Shown: positions 15,703 through 23,266 of the stretch, piece by piece | Layout: each line of letters opens with the position of its first letter | How positions within the stretch are numbered: position 1 is the first letter of the stretch | Source of the DNA: Acidobacteriota bacterium | GTDB taxonomy: Bacteria; Acidobacteriota; Thermoanaerobaculia; Multivoradales; J023 | NCBI GenBank assembly: GCA_003697015.1 | Contig: RFGL01000139.1 | Coordinates: forward strand, 1-34,100 | DNA length: 34,100 nt | Direction: 5' to 3' | Program-made: the position numbers and the translations under genes | The notes under the pieces: generated by a model | Seen by the model: the letters and a program-made list of their open reading frames with translations, nothing else | Databases searched by the model: none | Told to the model about the DNA's origin: nothing

Positions 15703-16737
15703 ATGAAGACCCGCACCTTCACCATCTTCGCCCTCGCCCTGGCCGTCGTTCTGGCGTCGGCCGCCGTCGCTCAGGATTGGAAGGGACGCGGCCGCGTCCA
15801 GGGCCAGGTGTTGACCAAGGACGGCCAGCCGATCGAGGGCGCCACCGTCACCCTCTACTTCGGCGAGCCGGGGCATGGCCCGGAGGCCATCAAGACCAAG
15901 AAAAACGGCAAATGGGGCTATCTCGGCCTGACCGGCGGCAACTGGAACTTCGTCATCGAGAAGGACGGCTACGTGGCGGCCGAAGGCCAGCTGCCGATCT
16001 CCGAGTTCAAGCCGGCCTCCCTGGTGATCAACCTGCGCCCGGCGGAGGAGGCCGCCGCGCCCCTCGACGAGGAAGCGCAGGAGGCGCTGAGCGGCATCCA
16101 GAAGGCCAACGGCCTGCTCGCTCAGGGGCAATACGCCGAAGCCCGTGCCCTCTACCAAGCGGCGATCCCCCACCTCGACGACGAGAGCCGGCCGCTGGTC
16201 GAGCGCGGCGTCGCCCAGACCTACCTGCTGGAAGAGAATTGGGACGCCGCCCTCAGCACCCTCGAGCAGGTGCTGGCGGCGTTGCCGGAGGATCTCGAAT
16301 CGTTGAAGATGAAGGCCCAGGCCCTGGGCCACAAAGGGGACGTCGACGCCGCCATCCAGACCCTCGATCAGCTGGCCGCCGCCGGCGACGTCGCCGCCCT
16401 GCAGTTGATCATCAACCTGCTCCTCGACGCCGGCCGTGAAGAGGAGGCCCAGGCCTACATGGCGAAGCTGCCGGAGGGCACCAAGGTCGACCCCAACGCC
16501 CTGCTCAACACCGGCATCGACAAGTACAACGCCAACGAGCTCGACTCCGCCCTGTCCTACTTCGACCGCGCGGCGCAGGAGAACCCCGACCTGCCCGACG
16601 TCTACTACTACCGCGGCCTGGCCTACCTGGCGAAGGGCGACGTCGAGGCGGCCAAGGCCGACTTTCAGAAGCTGCTCGACCTGGCGCCGGACCACCCCAA
16701 GGCGGGGGAGGCGAAGGAGTTCCTGGCGGCCCTCTGA
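15703..16737 (+). CDS. Secreted carboxypeptidase-regulatory-like / TPR protein
   Basis: The protein is 344 residues; the ATG is preceded by GGAGAG. Residues 1-24 form a signal peptide (KTRTFTIFALALAVVLASA, cleaved near AVAQ). Residues 31-113 are a carboxypeptidase-regulatory-like beta-sandwich (GQVLTKDGQPIEGATVTLYF, then GKWGYLGLTGGNWNFVIEKD), here the N-terminal part of a soluble protein rather than of a receptor. Residues about 125-344 are TPR helices (GLLAQGQYAEARALYQAAI; LSYFDRAAQENPDLPDVYYY; LAKGDVEAAKADFQKLLDL). It probably acts as a periplasmic or surface binding scaffold. Its TGA overlaps the next gene's ATG (TGATG at 16735-16739), so it is the first gene of the operon with the four sulfatase-fold lipoproteins and is translationally coupled to them. 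Confidence 0.85.
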   Translation: MKTRTFTIFALALAVVLASAAVAQDWKGRGRVQGQVLTKDGQPIEGATVTLYFGEPGHGPEAIKTKKNGKWGYLGLTGGNWNFVIEKDGYVAAEGQLPISEFKPASLVINLRPAEEAAAPLDEEAQEALSGIQKANGLLAQGQYAEARALYQAAIPHLDDESRPLVERGVAQTYLLEENWDAALSTLEQVLAALPEDLESLKMKAQALGHKGDVDAAIQTLDQLAAAGDVAALQLIINLLLDAGREEEAQAYMAKLPEGTKVDPNALLNTGIDKYNANELDSALSYFDRAAQENPDLPDVYYYRGLAYLAKGDVEAAKADFQKLLDLAPDHPKAGEAKEFLAAL

Positions 16738-18857
16738 TGGACGGCCGTGGCGCCCTGGCGCTTCTCGGCGCCGCCCTGGCCCTGGCGGCTTGTGGCGGCG
16801 CGCCGCCGCCGGGGTCGTCCTCGGGCGAGGACGGTGCGGCGGCGGGCGGCCCGCCGGCGGCCTTCGACCGCGCCGCCGTGCCCGCCGGCCTCGACGTGCT
16901 GCTGATCACCATCGATACCCTGCGTCACGACGCCCTGGGCTACGCCGCCGGTCACGACGCCACCCCGACCATCGATCGCCTGGCGGCCGGCGGCCGGGTC
17001 TTCACCAACGCCCACGCCCACAACGTCGTCACCCTGCCGTCCCACGCCAACGTCCTCACCGGGCTCTACCCCTACCAGCACGGGGTGCGCGAGAACAGCG
17101 GCTTCGAGCTGCCGCCGGCGGTGCCGACCCTGGCCACCGTCCTCGGCGACGCCGGCTACCGCACCGCGGCGGTGGTCGGCGCCTTCCCCCTCGACGCCCG
17201 CTACGGCCTCGACCGCGGTTTCGAGCTCTACGACGACCACTACCCGAAGGGCTCCCACGCCAGCGACTTCGTGATGGCCGAGCGGCGCGGCGACGAGGTG
17301 GTCGAGCGGGGTCTCGCCTGGTGGCGCCGGCACGCCGGCGACAGACGCTTCCTGTGGCTTCATCTCTACGATCCTCACGCCCCCTACGAGCCGCCGGAAC
17401 CCTTCGCCAGCCGCTACCCCGGCGATCCGTACCGCGGCGAGGTAGCGGCGGTCGACGGCTTTCTGGCGCCGCTCCTCGAGCCGCTGCTCGACGGCCGTGA
17501 GGAGCCCACCCTGGTGGTGTTGACGGCGGACCACGGCGAGGCCTTCGGCGACCACGGCGAGCTCACCCACGGCCTCTTCGCCTACGAGGCCACCCTCAAA
17601 GTGCCGCTGGTGATCTGGGGCCCGGGCATCGCCGCCGGCGAGGACCGGCGCCCGGTGGGCCACGTCGACCTCATGCCGACGGTGCTCGACGTCCTCGGCC
17701 TGGCGCCGCCGGCGGAGCTTCCCGGCCGCTCCCTGCTCAGCGGCCGTCTGGGGCGGCGCGAGCTCTACTTCGAGGCCCTGTCGGCCTACCTGAACCGCGG
17801 CTGGGCGCCGCTCTACGGCGTGCTGCGCGGGGCCGACAAGCTGATCGACCTGCCCCTGCCCGAGCTCTACGACCTCGTTGCCGACCCGGCGGAGCTCGAC
17901 AACCGCATCGAGCGCGAGCGCCGGTTGGCCCGCCGGCTGCGCGACGCCGTGCCGGCGGCGGCGCGGCAGGTGACCAACCGCCGCACCATCAGCGAGGAGG
18001 AGGCGGCCCACCTGCGCAGCCTGGGCTACCTGAGCGGCGATGCGCCGCGTCGCGACAGCTTCACCGCCGCCGACGATCCCAAGAACCTTCTCGCGGTCGA
18101 TCGCAAGATCCACCAGGTGGTCCTCCTCTACGGCCAGCGCCGGCTGGCGGAGGCCGAGCGCCTGGGGCGCGAGATCGTCCGCCAGCAGCCGCGCATGACC
18201 CGCGGCTACACCCTGCTGTCGGAGGTGCTGCGCGAGGCGGGCAAGATCGAGGCGGCGATCGCGGTGCTGCGCAGCGCCCTGGCGTCCGGGGTGCGCGACC
18301 CCTCGATCCTGCGCCAGCTCGGTCTGAGCCTGGCGCAGGCCGGGCGCGGCAGGGAGGCGGTGGAGCTGCTCGAGCCGCTGGCGGCGGACGACGATCTCGA
18401 CGTGCTGAACTCCCTCGCCGTCGCCTACTTCGCCAGCGGCCGGCCGGCGGCGGCGCGCGCCGCCGTCGAGCGGGTTCTGGCGCGCGACGAGGACAACCCC
18501 AAGGCCCTCGAGACCCTCGGTGCGGTGGCCCTGCAGGAGGGCCGCCCGGCGGAGGCGGTGCGCCACCTCGAGCGCGTCCTGGCCCTCGATCCGAACCTGC
18601 CGATCAGCTGGAATTCCCTCGGCGTGGCGCGTCAGCTGCTCGGCGATACCGGCGGCGCTCTGGCGGCGTGGCAGAAGGCGGTGGAGCTCGATCCCGACTT
18701 TCTCGACCCGCTCTACAACCTCGGCCGGGTGGCGGCCCAGGCCGGCCGCCCCGAGCTGGCGCGCAGCGCCCTCGAACGCTACGTCGCCATCGCGCCGCCT
18801 GCGGCCGCCGACGTCGCCGTGGCGCGCCGCATCCTGGGTCAGCTGGAGCGCCGATGA
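16737..18857 (+). CDS. Sulfatase-fold/TPR lipoprotein, paralogue 1
   Basis: The protein is 706 residues. A lipoprotein signal ends at Cys19 (LALAAC) and a Gly/Pro/Ser-rich spacer follows. Residues about 52-410 are an alkaline-phosphatase-superfamily sulfatase domain: LLITIDTLRHD with metal-ligand Asp60, HNVVTLPSHANVLTG with Thr99 where sulfatases have Cys or Ser, HLYDPHAPY (His214), and LTADHGEAFGDHGE (Asp265, His266). Residues about 440-706 are TPRs, for example ISWNSLGVARQLLGDTGGA. Metal-dependent hydrolysis or transfer of a sulfate or phosphate ester on the outside of a membrane is expected; Thr favours phospho-substrates (inference from the superfamily). Its catalytic domain differs more from paralogues 2-4 than those do from each other. 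It starts on TGATG and ends on ATGA. Confidence 0.85.
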   Translation: MDGRGALALLGAALALAACGGAPPPGSSSGEDGAAAGGPPAAFDRAAVPAGLDVLLITIDTLRHDALGYAAGHDATPTIDRLAAGGRVFTNAHAHNVVTLPSHANVLTGLYPYQHGVRENSGFELPPAVPTLATVLGDAGYRTAAVVGAFPLDARYGLDRGFELYDDHYPKGSHASDFVMAERRGDEVVERGLAWWRRHAGDRRFLWLHLYDPHAPYEPPEPFASRYPGDPYRGEVAAVDGFLAPLLEPLLDGREEPTLVVLTADHGEAFGDHGELTHGLFAYEATLKVPLVIWGPGIAAGEDRRPVGHVDLMPTVLDVLGLAPPAELPGRSLLSGRLGRRELYFEALSAYLNRGWAPLYGVLRGADKLIDLPLPELYDLVADPAELDNRIERERRLARRLRDAVPAAARQVTNRRTISEEEAAHLRSLGYLSGDAPRRDSFTAADDPKNLLAVDRKIHQVVLLYGQRRLAEAERLGREIVRQQPRMTRGYTLLSEVLREAGKIEAAIAVLRSALASGVRDPSILRQLGLSLAQAGRGREAVELLEPLAADDDLDVLNSLAVAYFASGRPAAARAAVERVLARDEDNPKALETLGAVALQEGRPAEAVRHLERVLALDPNLPISWNSLGVARQLLGDTGGALAAWQKAVELDPDFLDPLYNLGRVAAQAGRPELARSALERYVAIAPPAAADVAVARRILGQLERR

Positions 18858-21040
18858 GCCCCGCGCTCCGCCGCACCGCCTTCGTCGTCGCCGTCGCCCT
18901 CGCCGCCTGCGGCCGCCCGTCGCCCGACGGTGCCGGGCTCGCCGGCGCCTTCCCCGGCGCTCCGGTGGTGCTGATCTCGATCGACACCCTGCGCGCCGAC
19001 CGCCTGCCGGTTTACGGCTACGGCGGCGTCGCCACGCCGGCGATCGACGCCCTGGCAGCCGACGCGGTGGTCTTCGAGCACGCCTACACCCACGTCCCCC
19101 TGACCCTGCCGGCCCACTCCTCCCTGCTCTCCGGCCTGCTGCCCGGCGAGCACGGCGTGCGCGACAACGCCGGCTACCGCCTGCAGGCGGCGGACGGCCC
19201 CTACCTGCCTTCCCTGCTGGCCGCCGCCGGCTACGCCACCGGCGGCTTCGTCTCGGCCTTCGTCCTCGACCGTTCCACCGGCGTGGCGGCGGGCTTCGAC
19301 CGCTACGACGACCGCATCGTCCGCGCCGGCGCCCACGGCATGGGGGACGTGCAGCGCCCGGGGACCGAGACCCTGGAGGCGGCGCAGGCCTGGCTCGACG
19401 AGGTCGCCGGCCGGCCGTTCTTCCTCTTCCTCCACCTCTACGAGCCCCATACTCCCTACACCCCGCCGGAGCCCTTCGCCAGCCGTTACGCCGAGCATCC
19501 GTACGACGGGGAGATCGCCGCCGCCGACGCCCGCGTCGGCGAGCTGCTCGCCCGTCTGCGGGCGGACGGCACCTACCAGCGGGCGCTGATCGTGCTGGTC
19601 TCCGACCACGGCGAGGGATTGGGGGACCACGGCGAGATCGAGCACGGCATCCTGCTCTACCGCGAGGCGCTCCACGTGCCCTTGCTGCTCAAGCTCCCCG
19701 GCGGCCGGCTGGCCGGGCGGCGGGTGGCGTCGCCGGCCCAGCTCGCCGACGTCGCCGGCACCGTCCTCGAGCTCCTCGGCAGGGAGGTGCCGGCCGCCCT
19801 CGCCGGCCGCAGCCTGCTTCCCCTGCTGGCGCCGTCGCCGTCGCCGCGGCCGATCTACGCCGAGACCTACCACCCGCGCTTGCGCTACGGTTGGAGCGAG
19901 CTCCTGTCGCTGATCGACGGCCGATTCCATTACCTCCAGGGGCCGGATCCGGAGCTCTACGACCTGCGGACCGACCCGGAAGAGCGCCACAACCTCCTGC
20001 GCCGCGAGCGCCGGCGGCTGGCCGCGATGCGGGAGGCGCTGCAGGGATTCGTGCGGCCGCTGGCGCGGCCGGGGGAGGTCGACGCCGAGACCGCCGCGCG
20101 CCTCGCCGCCCTCGGCTACGTCGCCACCGCCGCGCCGGAGCCCGAGGGGCCCCTGCCCGACCCCAAGGCGCGGGTCCACCTGCTGGCGCGGCTGGCGGCG
20201 GCGCGCCAGCTCGACGCCGCCGGCCGTCACGCCGAGGCGGCGCAGCAGCTGCGCGTCCTGCTCGGCGAGGAGCCGCGGATGACCGACGCCTGGATCGCCT
20301 ACGGCCTGGCCCTGGTGCATCTCGGGGAGACGCGGCCGGCGATCGACGCCTACGAGCGGGCGCGCCAGCTCGGCGGACCGACGCCGCAGCTCGTGGTGCG
20401 GCTGGCGACCCTCTACGTCGCCGCCGGCGAGGCCGAGCGGGCGGTGGCGCTGGTCGAGGAAGCGGTAGCCCGCGGCCTCGACACGCCCGCGGTCGTCGCC
20501 CGCCTGGGCATCAGCCTGGTCGAGGCCGGCCGGCCGCGGCAAGCGATCGAGCAGCTGGCGCCGCGGGCGACCGACCCCGAGGTGCAGAACGCCCTCGCCT
20601 TCGCCCACTACCGCCTCGGCCAGCTGGCCGAGGCCGAAGCCCTCTACCGCCGGGTGCTGGCCGCCGATCCCGGCGACGCCAAAGCCCTCGAAGGGCTCGC
20701 CGTCCTCGCCCTTCACCGGCGCCGGCCGGCGGTGGCGCGGGAGCGCGCCCGCCGCGCCCTGGAGCTCGACGACCAGCTGCCGATCGCCTGGAACACCCTC
20801 GGGGTGGCGGAGCAGCTGCTCGGCCGTACCGACGCCGCCCTCGCCGCCTGGCAGCGCGCCGTCGAGCTCGATCCGCGGATGCTCGACGCGCTGTACAATC
20901 TGGGGGTGACGGCGGCCGCCGCCGGGCGTCGCGCCCTGGCGCGCGACAGCCTCGAACGCTTCATCGCCGCGGCGCCGGGCACGCCGTACGCCACCGACGT
21001 CCCGCGCGCCCGGGACCTGCTGCACAACTTGGGGCCGTGA
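18854..21040 (+). CDS. Sulfatase-fold/TPR lipoprotein, paralogue 2
   Basis: The protein is 728 residues with a lipobox ending at Cys19 (VALAAC). The catalytic domain (about 36-430) shows VVLISIDTLRADRLP (Asp44), THVPLTLPAHSSLLSG (Thr84 at the nucleophile position), FLHLYEPHTPYTPPEPF and LVSDHGEGLGDHGEIEHG. A conserved joint follows (VDAETAARLAALGY), then PLPDPKA and about ten TPR helix pairs up to the end (LPIAWNTLGVAEQLLGRTDA near the C-terminus). It is closest to paralogue 3 along its full length and shares a 26-base identical stretch with it. The ATG overlaps the previous stop (ATGA), and its own TGA overlaps the next GTG. It is expected to be anchored by lipid, outer-membrane sorted (no Asp after Cys), and to act on an ester substrate outside the cytoplasm. 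Confidence 0.86.
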   Translation: MSPALRRTAFVVAVALAACGRPSPDGAGLAGAFPGAPVVLISIDTLRADRLPVYGYGGVATPAIDALAADAVVFEHAYTHVPLTLPAHSSLLSGLLPGEHGVRDNAGYRLQAADGPYLPSLLAAAGYATGGFVSAFVLDRSTGVAAGFDRYDDRIVRAGAHGMGDVQRPGTETLEAAQAWLDEVAGRPFFLFLHLYEPHTPYTPPEPFASRYAEHPYDGEIAAADARVGELLARLRADGTYQRALIVLVSDHGEGLGDHGEIEHGILLYREALHVPLLLKLPGGRLAGRRVASPAQLADVAGTVLELLGREVPAALAGRSLLPLLAPSPSPRPIYAETYHPRLRYGWSELLSLIDGRFHYLQGPDPELYDLRTDPEERHNLLRRERRRLAAMREALQGFVRPLARPGEVDAETAARLAALGYVATAAPEPEGPLPDPKARVHLLARLAAARQLDAAGRHAEAAQQLRVLLGEEPRMTDAWIAYGLALVHLGETRPAIDAYERARQLGGPTPQLVVRLATLYVAAGEAERAVALVEEAVARGLDTPAVVARLGISLVEAGRPRQAIEQLAPRATDPEVQNALAFAHYRLGQLAEAEALYRRVLAADPGDAKALEGLAVLALHRRRPAVARERARRALELDDQLPIAWNTLGVAEQLLGRTDAALAAWQRAVELDPRMLDALYNLGVTAAAAGRRALARDSLERFIAAAPGTPYATDVPRARDLLHNLGP
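20777..20802 (+). repeat. 26-bp direct repeat, copy in sulfatase-fold paralogue 2
   Basis: These 26 bases, coding for the TPR segment LPIAWNTL, are identical to 22999-23024 in paralogue 3, which suggests recent duplication or gene conversion between the two genes. Confidence 0.85.
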
Positions 21041-23265
21041 GCACCTGGACGAGACATCCCCTGCGCCGGCGGCCCGCCGCCTTCGCCCTGCCCGCCGTCC
21101 TCGCCCTGCTGGCGCTGGCCTGCCAGCGACCGCCGTCGCCGGCGGTGCGGCCGCAGGCGCCGGTGGTGCTGATCTCGATCGACACCTTGCGCTCCGACCG
21201 CCTGCCGGCCTACGGCTACGACGGCGTCGCCACCCCGGCGCTCGACGCCCTGGCGGCGGACGGCATCGTCTTCGAACGGGCCTACGCCCACGTGCCCCTC
21301 ACCCTGCCCTCCCATGCCTCCCTCCTGAGCGGCCTGCTGCCGACCGAGCACGGCGTGCGCTACAACGTCGGCTACGACCTCGAGGACGCCGCCGAGCTGC
21401 CCTACCTGCCGGCGTTGCTCAACGCCGCCGGCCACGCCACCGGCGGCTTCGTCTCCTCCTTCGTGCTGCGCCGCGACACCGGTCTGGCGCGGGGCTTCGA
21501 GGTCTACGACGACGATCTGCCGCGCGCCGGCGACGAGCTCGCGCCGGTCGCCGGCTCGGCCATCGGCAACGTCCAGCGCCGCGGCGCCGACACCCTGGAG
21601 CGGGCCCGGGCGTGGCTCGCCACCGTCGCCGAGCGGCCCTTCTTCCTCTTCTTCCACATCTACGAGCCCCATTCGCCCTACGAGCCGCCGTCGCCCTTCG
21701 CCGAGCGCTACGGCGATCCCTACGACGGCGAGGTGGCGGCGGCGGACGCGGTGATCGGCGGCCTGCTCGACGAGCTGCGGCGGCTCGGCGTCTACGACCG
21801 CGCCCTGGTGGTGCTGCTCTCCGACCACGGCGAGGGGCTCTTCGACCACGGCGAGCCGGAGCACGGCCTGCTGCTCTACCGCGAGGCCTTGCAGGTGCCG
21901 CTGATCCTCAAGCTGCCGGGCGGCGAGCTGGCGGGCAGCCGTTCGCCGGTGCCGGTGCAACTGGTCGACGTCGTGCCGACGGTGCTCGAGCTCCTCGGCC
22001 GGCCGCTCCCTCAAGGCCTCGCCGGCCGTTCCCTGCTGCATTCGCTGGCGCCCGGGGCGCCGCCGCGGGCGCTCTACGCCGAGACCTACGTGCCGCGCCT
22101 GCACAAGGGGTGGAGCGAGCTGCTGTCGGTGATCGAGGGCGACTACCACTACATCCAAGGGCCCGATCCCGAGCTCTACGACCTGGCCGCCGATCCCGCC
22201 GAGCGCCACAACGTGCTGCGGCGGGAGCGGCGGGTCCTGGCGCGCTTGCGCGCCGCGCTGGACGACGTCGAGCAGCGCTTCGCCAACCCCGGCGCGGTCG
22301 ACGCCGAAACCGCCGCCCGTCTCGCCGCCCTGGGCTACGCCACCCTCTCCTCGCCGCCGCCGGCCGCCGGCCCGCTGCCCGACCCCAAGGCCGAGATCGC
22401 CCGTCTCGAGGGCCTGTGGCGCGGCCAGCATCTGATCAACCGCGGCGAGCTCGAAGCGGCGGTCGAGGTCCTCGCCCCCTTCGTCGCCGCCCATCCCGAG
22501 ATCCAGGAAGGCTGGCTGTCCTACGGCTTCGCCCTCGACCGCCTGGGGCGGAGTACGGCGGCGCTGGAGGCCTTCGAGCAGGCGGCGCGGCGCGGTGAGG
22601 TCAGCGGCGCGGTGGCGATGCGCTTGGCCCATCTCTACGCCGCCGCCGGCCGCCCCGGCGATGCCGTCGAGGTGCTCGAGCGAGCGCTGGCGAGCGGTCT
22701 CGATCGTCACCGGGTGCTGCACCAGCTGGCGCGGGTGCTGCTCGACGCCGGCCGGCCGGCGGAGGTGGTCGACCGCCTGGCGGCGGAGGACGGCGATCCG
22801 GCGCTGCTCAACGCCCGCGCCGCCGCCTACTTCCAGCTCGGCAGGCTGCAGCGGGCGGCGGACGACTACCGGCGGGTGCTGGCGCTCCAAAGCGACAACC
22901 CCAAGGCCCTCGAAGGGCTCGGTGCCGTCGCCCTGCGCGCCGGCCGGGCGCAGGAGGCGCGGGAGTTGCTGCGCCGCGCCCTGGCCCAGGACGAGCACCT
23001 GCCGATCGCCTGGAACACCCTCGGCGTCGCCGAGCACGCCCTCGGCCACCTCGAGGAGGCCCTCGCCGCCTGGCAGCGCGCCCTGGCGCTCGACGCCGCG
23101 ATGTACGACACCCTCTACAACCTCGGCGTCACCGCCGCCCGCGCCGGCCGCCGGCAGCTCGCCCTGGACGCCCTCAGGCGCTTCGTCGCCGAGGCTCCAC
23201 CGCGCACCTACGGCGACGACGTCCGCCGTGCCCGCCAGCTGCTGGCGGAGCTGGAGACCTCCTAG
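21037..23265 (+). CDS. Sulfatase-fold/TPR lipoprotein, paralogue 3
   Basis: The protein is 742 residues from a GTG at 21037 that overlaps the previous stop (GTGA). The frame is open far upstream only as an Arg-rich shadow. The start gives a positively charged N-terminus and a lipobox ending at Cys29 (LALAC). The catalytic domain has VVLISIDTLRSDRLP (Asp49), AHVPLTLPSHASLLSG (Thr89), FFHIYEPHSPYEPPSPF and LLSDHGEGLFDHGEPEHG. The joint VDAETAARLAALGY and PLPDPKAE precede TPRs such as LPIAWNTLGVAEHALGHLEE. It matches paralogue 2 in every module. An extra loop (EVYDDDLPRAGDELAPVAGS) sits between the substrate-side strands. Presumed surface hydrolase with a TPR partner-binding half; substrate unknown. 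Confidence 0.86.
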   Translation: MSTWTRHPLRRRPAAFALPAVLALLALACQRPPSPAVRPQAPVVLISIDTLRSDRLPAYGYDGVATPALDALAADGIVFERAYAHVPLTLPSHASLLSGLLPTEHGVRYNVGYDLEDAAELPYLPALLNAAGHATGGFVSSFVLRRDTGLARGFEVYDDDLPRAGDELAPVAGSAIGNVQRRGADTLERARAWLATVAERPFFLFFHIYEPHSPYEPPSPFAERYGDPYDGEVAAADAVIGGLLDELRRLGVYDRALVVLLSDHGEGLFDHGEPEHGLLLYREALQVPLILKLPGGELAGSRSPVPVQLVDVVPTVLELLGRPLPQGLAGRSLLHSLAPGAPPRALYAETYVPRLHKGWSELLSVIEGDYHYIQGPDPELYDLAADPAERHNVLRRERRVLARLRAALDDVEQRFANPGAVDAETAARLAALGYATLSSPPPAAGPLPDPKAEIARLEGLWRGQHLINRGELEAAVEVLAPFVAAHPEIQEGWLSYGFALDRLGRSTAALEAFEQAARRGEVSGAVAMRLAHLYAAAGRPGDAVEVLERALASGLDRHRVLHQLARVLLDAGRPAEVVDRLAAEDGDPALLNARAAAYFQLGRLQRAADDYRRVLALQSDNPKALEGLGAVALRAGRAQEARELLRRALAQDEHLPIAWNTLGVAEHALGHLEEALAAWQRALALDAAMYDTLYNLGVTAARAGRRQLALDALRRFVAEAPPRTYGDDVRRARQLLAELETS
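22999..23024 (+). repeat. 26-bp direct repeat, copy in sulfatase-fold paralogue 3
   Basis: Identical to 20777-20802 in paralogue 2. The two copies lie at the same place in the two TPR domains. Confidence 0.85.
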
Positions 23266-23266
23266 C

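Noticed and set aside
18520-21036. Upstream extension of the frame of sulfatase-fold paralogue 3
   Set aside because: The translated extension is Arg/Pro/Ala-rich and antiparallel in character to real TPR protein. The GTG at 21037 gives a proper lipoprotein signal.
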